A DNA stretch of 15,188 nucleotides from Verrucomicrobiales bacterium (GCA_003445095.1 DLVS01000145.1:1-15188); one strand, 5' to 3'; positions 1 to 9,230 are shown, counted from the stretch's first letter. A program made the numbers and translations. The notes: a model not told the origin generated them from the letters alone.

Positions 1-15
1 GCGGGAGGAACCCGA

Positions 16-37
16 GTGTCACCCGCTTGTAACCCAG
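16..37 (+). promoter_or_regulatory. Pho-box-like direct repeat upstream of the response regulator
   Basis: Two 11-bp units stand head to tail: GTGTCACCCGC (16-26) and TTGTAACCCAG (27-37). They share the TGTmACCC core at exactly 11-bp spacing. PhoB dimers bind such tandem 11-bp repeats (TGTCA-type heptamer plus a 4-bp spacer). The repeat sits just upstream of a PhoB-like gene, and a weak -10 candidate (TAGCCT, 49-54) follows 11 bp later, close to the placement seen in known Pho promoters. The 4-bp spacers here are GC-rich rather than AT-rich, which weakens the match. The autoregulatory role is inference. Confidence 0.35.
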
Positions 38-54
38 CCGCCATCCGGTAGCCT
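27..54 (+). promoter_or_regulatory. Candidate promoter of the response-regulator gene
   Basis: A TTGTAA hexamer (27-32) and TAGCCT (49-54) are separated by 16 bp. Transcription would begin near position 61. The -35 element coincides with the second half of the Pho-box-like repeat, as expected for an activator-dependent promoter. Both hexamers are imperfect, so this is only a candidate. Confidence 0.25.
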
Positions 55-81
55 CGACGCATGCTTAACAAGTCACGCGTG

Positions 82-762
82 ATGGCAAAAATCCTTATCG
101 TGGATGATGAGCCGGATGCGCTCGAATTGGTCAGCTTCAACCTCAAGGCGGCGGGCTACGAAGTCGTCACTGCCGACGACGGCAGCGACGCGCTCAAGAA
201 GGCCCGACAGCACGCTCCAGACTTGATCCTCCTCGACATCATGCTGCCCGAAGTGGACGGCTTGGAAGTGTGCAAACTTTTGCGCCGTGATCCCGCGACC
301 GCCGGCGTGCCGATCATCATGTTGACGGCCAAAGCCGCGGAGATTGACCGGGTACTCGGGCTGGAATTGGGAGCCGATGATTACGTCACCAAACCGTTTA
401 GCCCGCGCGAACTCATGTTGCGCATCAAGAATCTGCTGAGACGGCGTCAGGCCACGGACGAGAAACCGGAACAGCTCAATGTGGGAGATCTATTTATCGA
501 TGTTCCACGTCACCTCGTCACGGTGGCGAAGAAGCGGGTGGATTTGACGGCGACGGAATTCAAATTGCTCACTACGTTGGCTTCGCGGCGCGGCCGAGTG
601 CAATCGCGCGAACAACTTCTTCGGGACGTCTGGGCTTACGACAATCTGATCGATACCCGGACGGTCGATACTCACATGCGCCGCCTGCGGGAGAAGTTGG
701 GGAGTGCCTGCCGTTATCTCGATACGGTCCGCGGTGTCGGGTATCGATTTATCGAGAATTGA
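82..762 (+). CDS. PhoB/OmpR-family response regulator
   Basis: This is a two-component DNA-binding response regulator of 226 residues from the ATG at 82. An in-frame ATG at 61 would add seven residues. The later one is preferred because family members start directly with an 'MAKILIVDDE'-like strand. The receiver domain spans about residues 2-117, with the acidic pair D8/D9, phospho-acceptor D52 in LILLDIMLP, T82 in MLTA and K104 in VTKPF. A winged-helix domain (about 131-226) ends in the typical 'VDTHMRRLREKLG...VRGVGYRF' pattern. The segments 'IPIIMLTA'-like and 'LELGADDYVTKPFSPREL' are especially close to PhoB, and a Pho-box-like repeat lies upstream. Control of phosphate genes is therefore plausible but unproven. 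No histidine kinase gene follows; a partner could lie upstream of the window. Confidence 0.93.
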   Translation: MAKILIVDDEPDALELVSFNLKAAGYEVVTADDGSDALKKARQHAPDLILLDIMLPEVDGLEVCKLLRRDPATAGVPIIMLTAKAAEIDRVLGLELGADDYVTKPFSPRELMLRIKNLLRRRQATDEKPEQLNVGDLFIDVPRHLVTVAKKRVDLTATEFKLLTTLASRRGRVQSREQLLRDVWAYDNLIDTRTVDTHMRRLREKLGSACRYLDTVRGVGYRFIEN

Positions 763-911
763 TTGCGGCCGCCAGGAACGCTGGCATTGCGGCGAAGCGG
801 TCGCGGGGCCTCGCGAAACTACGGCTTCGAAACGACGCACCGGTACCGGGCGGAGACACCGTCTCTCCAAACTCGATCCGGGCGACGCGCCTCTCGCAGA
901 ATCCCCGTTGA

Positions 912-925
912 AGGAACTTGTTCCT
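912..925. promoter_or_regulatory. 14-bp inverted repeat upstream of the PSD1 gene
   Basis: AGGAAC-TT-GTTCCT is a perfect 6-bp inverted repeat with a 2-nt spacer, 26 nt before the ATG at 952. Its position suits an operator for the PSD1-DUF1501 unit. The rest of 763-951 is GC-rich non-coding sequence with small palindromes (for example CCGGTACCGG at 840-849) and no T-tract terminator. No regulator can be named. Confidence 0.3.
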
Positions 926-951
926 GACCGCGTCTTTGCGACGTTGTGTCC

Positions 952-3900
952 ATGCGTTCGCGACTCGCTCTGCTGGCTGGTCTGACGACGACTCTGGCGC
1001 TGAGGAGCGCAGGAGCGGCGTCAGCCGATTTGGCGAATGACGTTCACACCCTGCTGGAACAACGCTGCTATAAGTGTCACGGTCCGAATCGGTCAGAAAA
1101 TGGGCTGCGGTTAGATGTTCAGGATCAGGCAACCACGGGCGGCGAGCACGGCCCGGCCTGGGTGCCGGGAAAGAGTTCTGATTCGTTGATCCTTCAGGTT
1201 GTTTCCGGGAGCCACTCCGAACTCCCACGAATGCCGCGGAAAGGCGAGCCGCTGTCTCCCGATCAAATCGCGCTATTGAAGTCCTGGGTCGATGCGGGCG
1301 CTCCCTGGCCTAAGCGGACGCAAACCGCTACGGCTGACCCAAAACAACACTGGGCATTCCAGCCGGTGAAGCGCCCTCAATTACCACGTTCAAACCCGAC
1401 TTCGGAGCCCCCCGGACCCATTGATTCACTGGTGGAATCACGGCTCGCTCGCGAGGGCCTCGTGTTCTCCCCGCCGGCCGATCGTTCCGCGTTGCTTCGG
1501 CGATTGAGTCTGGACCTTATCGGACTGCCGCCGACGTCTGAGGAGGTCGATGCGTTTGTGGCTGACACATCGTCAGACGCCTACACGAAGGTCGTCGAAC
1601 GGTTGCTCGCGTCTCCACACTATGGAGAGAAGTGGGGCCGCCATTGGCTCGACTCGGCGCGTTATGCCGATTCCAACGGTTTTGAGAAGGATCGGACGCG
1701 GTCCATTTGGCCGTATCGTGACTGGGTGATTCACGCGCTCAACGAAGATTTGGCGTTCGACGAATTCACCCGCGACCAATTGGCCGGCGACCTGTTGGCC
1801 GATGGCGAACCCAATCTTCCCGCCGAACGGCAACAGAGTCTACGCATCGCCACCGGCTTTTTGCGGAACTCAATGGTCAACATGGAAGGCGGCATCGAAC
1901 CCGAGAAATTCCGCACCGAGACAATCATCGACCGGGTGGATGCGGTCAGCCGGACGTGGCTGGGATTAACCGTAGCGTGCGCCCAATGTCACAACCATAA
2001 GTACGATCCAATTTCGCAGAAAGAATATTACCAGTTCTACGATTTCCTAAACCAAGACGTCGAACCGCGGCTCGATGTACCTTCAGAGGCCACTCGGGCA
2101 AAGCGGCATGAAATCGTCGCCGCGGCCCGGACGCTCGAATCGGAACTACGCGCCCGCCCGGAGGTCGAAACCAAGTTCTCCGCTTGGCTCACGGAGCAAA
2201 CCGCTAAGCACGACGACTGGCAGGCATTGAATCCAAACGAGTGGCACTCGACGCCCATGAAGTTCGAGAAGCAGGAAGATTTTTCCCTGTTAGGCGGTGG
2301 CGATATTTACAACAGCTCGGTGTTACGAGTGTGGGTCGATGTGCCGCATACGAATATCACCGGGTTCCGATTAGAAACGCTCAACCACGGGAACCTTCCA
2401 AACGGAGGTCCTGGCCTCGACGGCAAAGGCGACTTTTTGATCGGAGAATTTATGGTGGACGCGATGCCGGCGGCTGATTTCGTACCAGCCAATTCAGGCA
2501 CGGCACCAACCGCCTCCGTCACCAATCGCATCAAGTTCATTCGCGCCGAGGCGGACGCGGAGGCGGACGGATTTCCGGCGTCGGCGATGATTGACGGCGT
2601 CACGACGAACGGCGGCTGGGCTTCGGCGTTCACGGCCGGCCGCCGCAACCAAGAACGACGGGCCGTTTTCGTGGCGGAACAACCGTTCGGCTTTCCCGGC
2701 GGAACACGCCTGCTCCTGACGGTTCACTCCAAGTTAGGCGATGACCTGCAAGGTAAGAATGATAAGGTATCCAATTTTATTCCCGGACGCGTCCGACTCA
2801 GTTTGACGACGAATTCGGAATCGTTGCATGCGGATTCCCTGAGCGAGTCCCAACGCCAGAGGATCGCCCAGGCCGCCGGCTCTTTGACTCCGGAACTCCG
2901 GTCGGAGCTGTTCCGTGTCTTCCTATTCCACGAGCCTTCGCTGGCCGATGCGGCTCGTCAGTGGGATGAACTGTGGAAGGACTGGCCCACGGCCGAAAAC
3001 ACCACCCTCGCCTTACAGAATCGGCCTACGCCGCGACAGACGCGGATATTCAAACGAGGCGACTGGCAAAAACCCTCCACTCCAGTGACGGCCGATGTCC
3101 CCGCCATCCTCAACCCTTTTCCGGTTGGGGCCCCGAGAAACCGCCTTGGCCTGGCTCAGTGGTTGACCAGTGCGGACAATCCACTCACGGCCCGCGTCAT
3201 CGTTAACCGAGTTTGGCAGCAGTATTTTGGGCGCGGGTTGGTGGAAGCGCCGGAGGATTTCGGAGTCCGTAGCCCGGCGCCATCGAACCCAGAACTGTTG
3301 GACTGGCTCGCGGCAGAATTCATGGGCCCTCGAGTTTCAATACCCGCCGAGAGTCCTCGTCCGTGGTCGCTCAAACATCTGCACCGCCTGATTGTGAACT
3401 CTCGGACGTATCAGCAATCCTCGCGAGTCACGCCGGAATTGTTGGAGCGAGACCCCTACAATCATTTTCTGGCGCGTGGTCCCCGATTTCGGGTGGACGC
3501 CGAAGGAGTTCAAGACATCGCCCTGAAGGTCAGTGGACTATTGTCGCCGAAGGTGGGAGGCCCCAGCGTATTTCCTCCGTTGCCTGACGGAGTCATGGGA
3601 CTCGCCTATGGGCCGATTCCCTGGAACGTCAGTGAAGGCGACGATCGCTATCGGCGAGCGATGTACACGTTTTGGAAACGCAGCGTGCCGTACCCTGCGA
3701 TGATGACTTTCGATGCGCCGACCGCCGAGCAAAGTTGCGTGCGCCGTGTTCGTTCCAATACGCCTCTTCAAGCCCTGGTGACCTTGAATGAACCCACCTT
3801 CCATCAGGCGGCCCGTTGGTTGGCCTGGCGAGCACTCGCTGCGCATGACACGGATCAAGCTCGCGCGACTTGGGCTTTTCGTCAGTGCGTCAGCCGCGTG

Positions 3901-4113
3901 CCGACCGATCAAGAGCGGGTTATTCTCTTGCGCCTATTAGATGAAGCGCGCCGCGAATTCGAGATGAAATCAAAAGAGGCGGCGCAGTTTGCTTTGTCGG
4001 ACCCGAAAAGTCCGCCTCCGTTGCCGGCGAACACCACGGTTACGGATTTGGCGGCCTGGACGTCGGTGACTCGGGCCATCCTGAACCTCGACGAGACGCT
4101 CACTAAGGAGTAA
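952..4113 (+). CDS. PSD1 and planctomycete cytochrome C domain-containing secreted protein
   Basis: This is a large exported c-type cytochrome-like protein of 1053 residues from the ATG at 952; a GTG at 946 is in frame. An N-terminal signal peptide covers about residues 1-25. The Planctomycete cytochrome C domain follows with heme motif CYKCH (39-43) and a likely distal Met at 94. DUF1549 (about 155-370) holds the conserved '[17 protein letters not shown]' block and a second heme-type motif CAQCH (343-347). Residues about 438-620 form a beta-rich insert with a discoidin-like 'SAMIDG..TNGGWA' stretch, common in this family. DUF1553/PSD1 fills about 728-985, with '[18 protein letters not shown]' and '[14 protein letters not shown]'. 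The gene is followed 21 nt later by a DUF1501 gene, its usual partner. The biochemical role is unknown; electron transfer or polysaccharide breakdown has been suggested. No Shine-Dalgarno sequence is close to the start. Confidence 0.93.
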   Translation: MRSRLALLAGLTTTLALRSAGAASADLANDVHTLLEQRCYKCHGPNRSENGLRLDVQDQATTGGEHGPAWVPGKSSDSLILQVVSGSHSELPRMPRKGEPLSPDQIALLKSWVDAGAPWPKRTQTATADPKQHWAFQPVKRPQLPRSNPTSEPPGPIDSLVESRLAREGLVFSPPADRSALLRRLSLDLIGLPPTSEEVDAFVADTSSDAYTKVVERLLASPHYGEKWGRHWLDSARYADSNGFEKDRTRSIWPYRDWVIHALNEDLAFDEFTRDQLAGDLLADGEPNLPAERQQSLRIATGFLRNSMVNMEGGIEPEKFRTETIIDRVDAVSRTWLGLTVACAQCHNHKYDPISQKEYYQFYDFLNQDVEPRLDVPSEATRAKRHEIVAAARTLESELRARPEVETKFSAWLTEQTAKHDDWQALNPNEWHSTPMKFEKQEDFSLLGGGDIYNSSVLRVWVDVPHTNITGFRLETLNHGNLPNGGPGLDGKGDFLIGEFMVDAMPAADFVPANSGTAPTASVTNRIKFIRAEADAEADGFPASAMIDGVTTNGGWASAFTAGRRNQERRAVFVAEQPFGFPGGTRLLLTVHSKLGDDLQGKNDKVSNFIPGRVRLSLTTNSESLHADSLSESQRQRIAQAAGSLTPELRSELFRVFLFHEPSLADAARQWDELWKDWPTAENTTLALQNRPTPRQTRIFKRGDWQKPSTPVTADVPAILNPFPVGAPRNRLGLAQWLTSADNPLTARVIVNRVWQQYFGRGLVEAPEDFGVRSPAPSNPELLDWLAAEFMGPRVSIPAESPRPWSLKHLHRLIVNSRTYQQSSRVTPELLERDPYNHFLARGPRFRVDAEGVQDIALKVSGLLSPKVGGPSVFPPLPDGVMGLAYGPIPWNVSEGDDRYRRAMYTFWKRSVPYPAMMTFDAPTAEQSCVRRVRSNTPLQALVTLNEPTFHQAARWLAWRALAAHDTDQARATWAFRQCVSRVPTDQERVILLRLLDEARREFEMKSKEAAQFALSDPKSPPPLPANTTVTDLAAWTSVTRAILNLDETLTKE

Positions 4114-4134
4114 CCGGTAACACCGACGCGACCT

Positions 4135-5592
4135 ATGAATCTCAACCTCGAACTCGACCACGAACGGCGGAGATTTCTCACCCGCCGCTGGTTCTTCCGT
4201 GACTGCGGCTTGGGGCTCGGCTCGATCGCCCTGGCATCTTTGCTGGGCGACCGAGCCTCCGCGCAGGCAGCCGGGATGGCCACCGGAATTACCAATCCCC
4301 TCGCCCGGAAATTGTCACCCCAGCCTGCCTCCGCCAAGTCGGTGATCTACCTCTTCATGGCGGGAGCTCCTAGTCAGCTCGAACTCTTCGACTACAAACC
4401 GACTTTAGCGAAGTACAACGGGCAGCCGGTTCCCAAAGATGTGTTGGGCGGCCAAACATACGCGTTCATCAAACCGGACTCCGCCATTTACGCCCCTGAG
4501 TTTTCGTTCGCGCAGCATGGTCAATCCGGCGCCTGGGTGAGCGAAGCTTTTCCGCAGTTGGCGGAGGTGGCGGACGAGCTAACCATCATTCGTTCGATGA
4601 ACACCGATGCGTTCAACCACGCACCGGGACAAATCTTCATGAACACCGGCTCGCAGCAATTCGGGCGGCCCAGCATGGGAGCGTGGGTGACGTACGGGCT
4701 CGGCAGCGACTCGCAAGACCTTCCTGGGTTTGTCGTCCTGAATTCCGCCGGCGGACTGAGCGGAGGCGCGGGGAACTATGGCTGCGGATTCCTGCCCACG
4801 GTTTTCCAAGGCGTTCCCTTTCGCAAAGGCGCCGAGCCCATTCTCTACTTGGGCAATCCGTCCGGGCTCAGTGCGTCTCTCCAGCGCAAAACACTCGACG
4901 CTGTCAAAGAACTCAACCAACAGCGCCTTGGGCTCATGGGCGATCCTGAGATTGCTACACGCATCAACTCGTTTGAGATGGCGTATCGAATGCAATTCAG
5001 CGCGCCCGAACTCGTGGACTTGTCGCAAGAATCGAAAGCAACGCTCGAACTTTATGGCGCGAAACCCGGAGAAGCGTCCTTTGCCAACAATTGCCTGCTG
5101 GCCCGCCGCATGGTCGAACGCGGCGTTCGCTTCGTGCAGTTGTTTCACGAGGCCTGGGATCATCACAGCGACGTCAAAGGCGGCGTGAAAGCCCAGGCAA
5201 AGCTGACGGACCAGGCCTGCGCCGCGTTAATCAAAGATCTCAAACAACGCGGGCTGCTCGATTCAACACTGGTTATCTGGGGCGGAGAATTCGGACGGAC
5301 GCCGCAAGTCGAAGCGAGCACTGAGCTGAAGCGTTCTCTCGGCCGCGATCATCATCCTCAGGCATTCACCATGTGGCTGGCGGGAGGCGGCGCCAAACGG
5401 GGCGTCACCCTTGGGGAGACAGACGATTTCGGCTTCAACGTAGTGAAGGACAAAGTCCACGTGCACGATTTGCATGCGACGGTGCTGCATCTCCTCGGGT
5501 TCGATCACGAAAAGCTCACCTTCCGCTTTCAAGGCCGGGACTATCGCCTCACCGACGTACACGGTGAAGTCATGGCGAATCTGCTGGCGTGA
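4135..5592 (+). CDS. DUF1501 domain-containing protein, Tat-exported
   Basis: This 485-residue protein is of the DUF1501 family, which is related to the alkaline phosphatase/sulfatase superfamily. A twin-arginine signal is visible near the N-terminus (RRRFLT at 11-16, then hydrophobic '[12 protein letters not shown]', Ala-rich cleavage region near 40-46), so folded export by Tat is likely. Family hallmarks include '[18 protein letters not shown]' (72-89), '[14 protein letters not shown]' (160-173), '[10 protein letters not shown]' (337-346), '[10 protein letters not shown]' (381-390), '[17 protein letters not shown]' (403-419) and '[13 protein letters not shown]' (443-455). The His/Asp-rich motifs resemble metal sites, but no enzymatic activity is established for the family. 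It lies 21 nt after the PSD1 gene, almost certainly in one transcript. The AAGGAG in the PSD1 stop region is 24 nt before the ATG, too far to act as a normal ribosome binding site. Confidence 0.94.
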   Translation: MNLNLELDHERRRFLTRRWFFRDCGLGLGSIALASLLGDRASAQAAGMATGITNPLARKLSPQPASAKSVIYLFMAGAPSQLELFDYKPTLAKYNGQPVPKDVLGGQTYAFIKPDSAIYAPEFSFAQHGQSGAWVSEAFPQLAEVADELTIIRSMNTDAFNHAPGQIFMNTGSQQFGRPSMGAWVTYGLGSDSQDLPGFVVLNSAGGLSGGAGNYGCGFLPTVFQGVPFRKGAEPILYLGNPSGLSASLQRKTLDAVKELNQQRLGLMGDPEIATRINSFEMAYRMQFSAPELVDLSQESKATLELYGAKPGEASFANNCLLARRMVERGVRFVQLFHEAWDHHSDVKGGVKAQAKLTDQACAALIKDLKQRGLLDSTLVIWGGEFGRTPQVEASTELKRSLGRDHHPQAFTMWLAGGGAKRGVTLGETDDFGFNVVKDKVHVHDLHATVLHLLGFDHEKLTFRFQGRDYRLTDVHGEVMANLLA

Positions 5593-5687
5593 ATTCAGGA
5601 GCGCCGGCGGCCTCGCCTGCGCGAACTAGAGAGGCAAACGACGTTCGGAGTTCAGGTTTATGCCGGCGGGCCGCTTGCGCTCCAACG

Positions 5688-6245
5688 TCAATTCGGCGGC
5701 ATTCGGGGGAGGGACTTCGTCACGGGATTCTCTTCCTTCCGGCCGTGAGCAAACAAGGCAGTCCATTCCGCTAAACGCCGGCCCAGAATCCGACAGGCCT
5801 CCTGCGTCTCTACTTCACGAGGCTCCTTCGCTGCAACCGCTCCGTAATGAAGCGTCATTTTCTTTCCCGCGTAGTCGGTGACGCCGAACACTAAGAACCC
5901 AAAGTTCATCAGGACTGTCAGTAGTGATTGGCAGGCGAGTTCCATGCCTCCTCCCCAACCTCCGGCACTGCTAAAAGCGCAGGCGATTTTGCCATCCACG
6001 TCCATCCAATGGGGTCCCATCGTCTCATCCCAGAATCGCTTCATCTTCCAGGAAAGAATTCCCATATTGGTCGGACTACCTACCGCGAGACCCTCACACC
6101 ATAACACATCTTCTGGCACCGCCTCGTCCACCGCGCGAACCCGCACCTCGGTGTCAGTGATCGAACGCGCACCTTCGGCCACCAACGCCGCCATTTGAGC
6201 GACATTTCCCGACTTCGAATCAAATAAGACCAGGATGCGGCTCAT
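5688..6245 (-). CDS. WrbA-like flavodoxin family protein
   Basis: This 185-residue cytoplasmic flavodoxin-fold protein is likely an FMN-binding NAD(P)H-dependent oxidoreductase or quinone reductase of the WrbA-like type. The N-terminal strand 'MSRILVLFDSKSGNVAQMA' carries the FMN phosphate loop (about 9-15). 'AVGSPTNMGILSWKMKRFWDE' (54-74) and 'FSSAGGWGGGMELA' (91-104) form the two isoalloxazine-contacting loops. The protein is close to the usual 180-200 residues. It starts 55 nt after the stop of the upstream PQQ-propeller gene on the same strand, so the two may share a transcript. It converges with the DUF1501 gene across a 95-nt gap without a clear terminator. The sequence does not separate a true WrbA quinone reductase from a flavodoxin-type electron carrier. 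Confidence 0.88.
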   Translation of the reverse strand: MSRILVLFDSKSGNVAQMAALVAEGARSITDTEVRVRAVDEAVPEDVLWCEGLAVGSPTNMGILSWKMKRFWDETMGPHWMDVDGKIACAFSSAGGWGGGMELACQSLLTVLMNFGFLVFGVTDYAGKKMTLHYGAVAAKEPREVETQEACRILGRRLAEWTALFAHGRKEENPVTKSLPRMPPN

Positions 6246-6300
6246 GCGACAGACCGAGTCTCACGGAATTCGCTGGGCGTGCGAAGCCCAACCCCACCGA

Positions 6301-7581
6301 TCACTTGCCGCTGAAATCGAGGCACACCGCTTCCTTCGTACTGCGGGCGTAGATACGTCCGTTGCTAAGCACGGGCGTCGTCCAACACTTCCCGTCGAGC
6401 ACGTCGGCGCGTGCCAATTCGCGGTAGCCCGAGGGCGTTGCTTCGATCAGCACCAGTTGGCCAGCGTCCCCCAAGGCAAGCACTTGATTGCCTGCGAGAA
6501 TCACGTGCCCGGGACCGAAGCCAGGCTTCTCCCAGTTTACTTTCCCGGTCGCGACATCCACGCACTTGACCGGCCCGTCGCCGTATTCTTTGAACTGGAA
6601 CATCCCATACAGGTGCCCGTCGTGCAGCACTGGAGTGGACCAGTGATTGGCCAACGGCTTATCGCCACTGAAACGGTAAATCTCCTTGGCGGTCCAGGCC
6701 GTGCCGTCCTTGCTCACCTTGCAAGCCCCCGCTCCAACCCCGTAACCGGCCGAGCAGTAAACAATATCCCCCGCGACCACCGGAGACGCCGCCGTAGAAA
6801 CGCGGAACGGAAAGGAATAGCGCCACAGCTCTTTTCCCGTCTTCGGCTCGACCGAGAGCAACCCGGATTTGACGAAGAAGATGACCTGACGTTGTCCGTG
6901 GATCGTCGCTGGTGTCGGCGTCGCGTGGGTCATGGTTTCATCGAACGCTTTCCATACTACTTTGCCGTCCGTGGCATTAAACGCGACCAACGACTGGCCC
7001 GCGCCGCCGCCGGCAACCAAGACGAGTCCCTCTTCCACCAAAGGCGACGCCGCATTCTCCCACGAAATATTCTTCCCGCCGAAATCCTTCAGGAGATCTT
7101 GTTGCCAGACGAGGCTCCCGGATTTGGCGTCGAAGCAACTCAGCACCAACTTCGCCGAGGTCACATACACCCGATCTCCTGAAATGGTGGGGGTCGAGCG
7201 CGGCCCGTCACCGCCCTTGTTATCGCTCGTGCCGCTGTCACCGCCTCCCTGGTATTTTACGGCTCCCAACGCCTTCACCCAAAGTTCGGCCCCCGTGTCC
7301 GCGTTTCGCGCCACGAGAACCTCCTGCGGCGCCCCTTCAACCTCTCGGAGTTCCAAGGTGAAGGCCCGACCATCGGCGACCGAGAACGAGCTAAAGCCTT
7401 TCTGACTGGGGACCCGCCATAAAACCTTGGGCCCTTGCGCTGGCCAGGTAGCGGGGATCTTTTCTGGAGTGGTGCCATCGCCTTGCGGTCCCCGTACGAA
7501 ACTCCAACTGCCTGCCGACAGGACCGCGACCGAGGTGAACCCAGCGCACGTCAGGCCAACCAAAGACGAAAGGCGAATCAT
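6301..7581 (-). CDS. Exported PQQ-binding-like beta-propeller repeat protein
   Basis: This 426-residue protein has an N-terminal signal peptide (about 1-24, 'LTCAGFTSVAVLSAG') and a quinoprotein-type propeller. The blade-closing 'tGxxxW' motif recurs at 93-101 (NADTGAELW), 151-159 (DAKSGSLVW), 202-210 (NATDGKVVW), 245-253 (EPKTGKELW) and 342-350 (DVATGKVNW). 'STPT', 'ASPLV', 'STPVL' and 'TTPVL' strands start successive blades. Such proteins are abundant in Planctomycetota and Verrucomicrobiota, often annotated as 'outer membrane protein assembly factor BamB-like'. No catalytic residues of PQQ alcohol dehydrogenases or heme motif are seen, so a structural or binding role is more likely than dehydrogenase activity. 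It is the first gene of a probable operon with the flavodoxin and diverges from the 7755 gene. Confidence 0.92.
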   Translation of the reverse strand: MIRLSSLVGLTCAGFTSVAVLSAGSWSFVRGPQGDGTTPEKIPATWPAQGPKVLWRVPSQKGFSSFSVADGRAFTLELREVEGAPQEVLVARNADTGAELWVKALGAVKYQGGGDSGTSDNKGGDGPRSTPTISGDRVYVTSAKLVLSCFDAKSGSLVWQQDLLKDFGGKNISWENAASPLVEEGLVLVAGGGAGQSLVAFNATDGKVVWKAFDETMTHATPTPATIHGQRQVIFFVKSGLLSVEPKTGKELWRYSFPFRVSTAASPVVAGDIVYCSAGYGVGAGACKVSKDGTAWTAKEIYRFSGDKPLANHWSTPVLHDGHLYGMFQFKEYGDGPVKCVDVATGKVNWEKPGFGPGHVILAGNQVLALGDAGQLVLIEATPSGYRELARADVLDGKCWTTPVLSNGRIYARSTKEAVCLDFSGK

Positions 7582-7754
7582 GGGCGGTAAGGTTAGACAG
7601 CCTCGAACGGGGTCAAACAGATTTCAAAGGATTTAACCCTGAAGCGACGAGAACCCAATCCGCTCGTCCGGAAGACAGGGGCGGTGAAAAGTACGCCCTC
7701 GGCCATCCCATAAAAGTTGATCGTCCCACCGTTACCTCGGATCTTCCCACCCTA

Positions 7755-9230
7755 ATGAATGCCTCTAGGCTACTGGCGCGACTGGCCTCGTTGCTGGCCC
7801 TTGCCGCGACGTCTGCGCTCTACGGAGCCGATGGCGTCATCTTTTACAATCGAGTCCGGTCGGCGACTTCGCCGATCACCTTGGGACGCGTCAATGCCGA
7901 TGGCACGGGCGTCCAGGACGTAGGCATCAATTTGCCGTCGGCGATGAATCCCACGGTGTCTCGGAACGGCCGGTTGCTCCTCGTTACCTCCTCGGACCCT
8001 GGACGCCCTTTTAAGGTCAGTCAGAACGTTTACGTAATCGACCTGCTGACCGGCAATTTCGGTCGGGCCACCAGCTATCAGGATGAAGTCGTGTTGGGCG
8101 GCGTACGTTTCGCCGATGACCTCGCGCGATTCCTCGGGAACAACACGATCTCTTCTTATAAGATCAACTATCCCTACTACAAAGCGCTCTCTCCCGACGG
8201 CTCGCGCGTCGTCGTCATGAATCAATTCAAGGCCGGGGTGATCACCCTCGGTACTCCGCTAGGCGAGAACGATATTCAACCCAGCAGTGAGCGGTATCCG
8301 ATCATCGACGTGTATAATCTGGCCGACGCACTCCCAGCCGGGCCCTATGTTTTCCTGGCGGCGCAACCGCGGGACGGTTTCAACCAAGGAGGCGACGGAG
8401 TGGACTGGCACCCCGTGCTGAACGAGGTGGTGGCGGCCGTATCTTCGGATGTTCCGGTGGTGGGCAATGGCGGTCGAACCAGCATGGAGGGAACCGTGCT
8501 CGCAGTCTTCTCCACGACCAGCATCTCGCCGTTCCTCCGAAAGCTCACCACTCCGGTAGGCCAGTTTGATGCTTTTTTCGACGTCTCGACCTTTGTCTCG
8601 ACAGCGGTCGGACCGCATGACTACGCGCCGGCAATCTCGCCGAACGGTACCCGGGTGGCGTTCGTGCGGCATTTCCTTAGACAAGATACGCGGTTCGACG
8701 GAGCCGGAATCGCGCCGTTGCCGGCGATCTGCAGTCTTCGCGTGGTAGATTACAACGGGGCCAACGAACGGGAAGTGTTGCGAATGGCAGAGGGGTGGTG
8801 GGTGACGAAGCTGGCCTGGTCGCCAGACGAATCCGAGTTGGCCTTCGACCTCGCTCCTCAGGTGGTGTTAAACGGGTTCAACTCGTTAATGGGCGATCCA
8901 TCCCGTTCGGAAATCTATTCGCTCACGCTGGCCAACGGGAACGTCCGCCACCTGGTCGCGCCGCCTGCCTCGTTCCCGACCTGGTCGCCCCTCGGCTTCC
9001 CTCTTGAAGAAGCGCCCACACCGACCCTCCGGATCACTAAGCAAGGGGACAATTTGCTCTTCCTCGTGGGCAACCTGGTGGCCGGGCGCGGGTTTGCCGT
9101 GGACCGATCCATCGACCTGCAGAACTGGGCCGAGGAATACCGACAGTTGGCGACCGCCAGTGAGCATTCGGTAGTGGTCAACCCAGCATTGCTGGAGACC
9201 TTGGGGTTATTCCGGGCGCGAATCCTATGA
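7755..9230 (+). CDS. Secreted TolB/WD40-like beta-propeller protein with C-terminal verrucomicrobial-type module
   Basis: This 491-residue protein has a signal peptide (about 1-25, 'LLARLASLLALAATSALYGA'). The body is a propeller of PD40/TolB-like repeats, seen as 'NPTVSRNGRLLLVTS' (65-79), 'ALSPDGSRVVVM' (144-155), 'APAISPNGTRVAFVRH' (291-306), 'KLAWSPDESELAFDL' (352-366) and 'FPTWSPLG' (407-414). After residue 420 a separate module begins: 'TLRITKQGDNLLFLV' followed by 'GFAVDRSIDLQNW' and ending 'FRARIL'. It resembles the C-terminal module of the protein encoded at 12731-14827. The function is unknown; surface or periplasmic binding is a reasonable guess. RluE starts 17 nt after its stop codon, so the two are probably co-transcribed. 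No ribosome binding site precedes the ATG. Confidence 0.85.
   Translation: MNASRLLARLASLLALAATSALYGADGVIFYNRVRSATSPITLGRVNADGTGVQDVGINLPSAMNPTVSRNGRLLLVTSSDPGRPFKVSQNVYVIDLLTGNFGRATSYQDEVVLGGVRFADDLARFLGNNTISSYKINYPYYKALSPDGSRVVVMNQFKAGVITLGTPLGENDIQPSSERYPIIDVYNLADALPAGPYVFLAAQPRDGFNQGGDGVDWHPVLNEVVAAVSSDVPVVGNGGRTSMEGTVLAVFSTTSISPFLRKLTTPVGQFDAFFDVSTFVSTAVGPHDYAPAISPNGTRVAFVRHFLRQDTRFDGAGIAPLPAICSLRVVDYNGANEREVLRMAEGWWVTKLAWSPDESELAFDLAPQVVLNGFNSLMGDPSRSEIYSLTLANGNVRHLVAPPASFPTWSPLGFPLEEAPTPTLRITKQGDNLLFLVGNLVAGRGFAVDRSIDLQNWAEEYRQLATASEHSVVVNPALLETLGLFRARIL

Noticed and set aside
704..985. 93-codon plus-strand frame between the response regulator and the PSD1 gene
   Set aside because: It overlaps the ends of both neighbours, has no domain or ribosome binding site, and its composition looks random. 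It was considered as a possible kinase remnant but shows no HAMP, DHp or ATPase motif.
2548..2571. Two 12-bp repeats (GAGGCGGACGCG/GA) inside the PSD1 gene
   Set aside because: They only encode a short EADAEADG stretch in a variable linker; too small to be a meaningful repeat element.
6235..7182. 315-codon open frame on the plus strand opposite the PQQ-propeller gene
   Set aside because: Composition is Arg/His-rich without recognisable domains. The opposite strand encodes a clear propeller protein.
7590..7616. Minus-strand TTGACC and TAACCT hexamers before the PQQ-propeller gene
   Set aside because: The 15-bp spacing is short and the -10 is poor; the 173-nt divergent gap must hold promoters, but none could be chosen with confidence.
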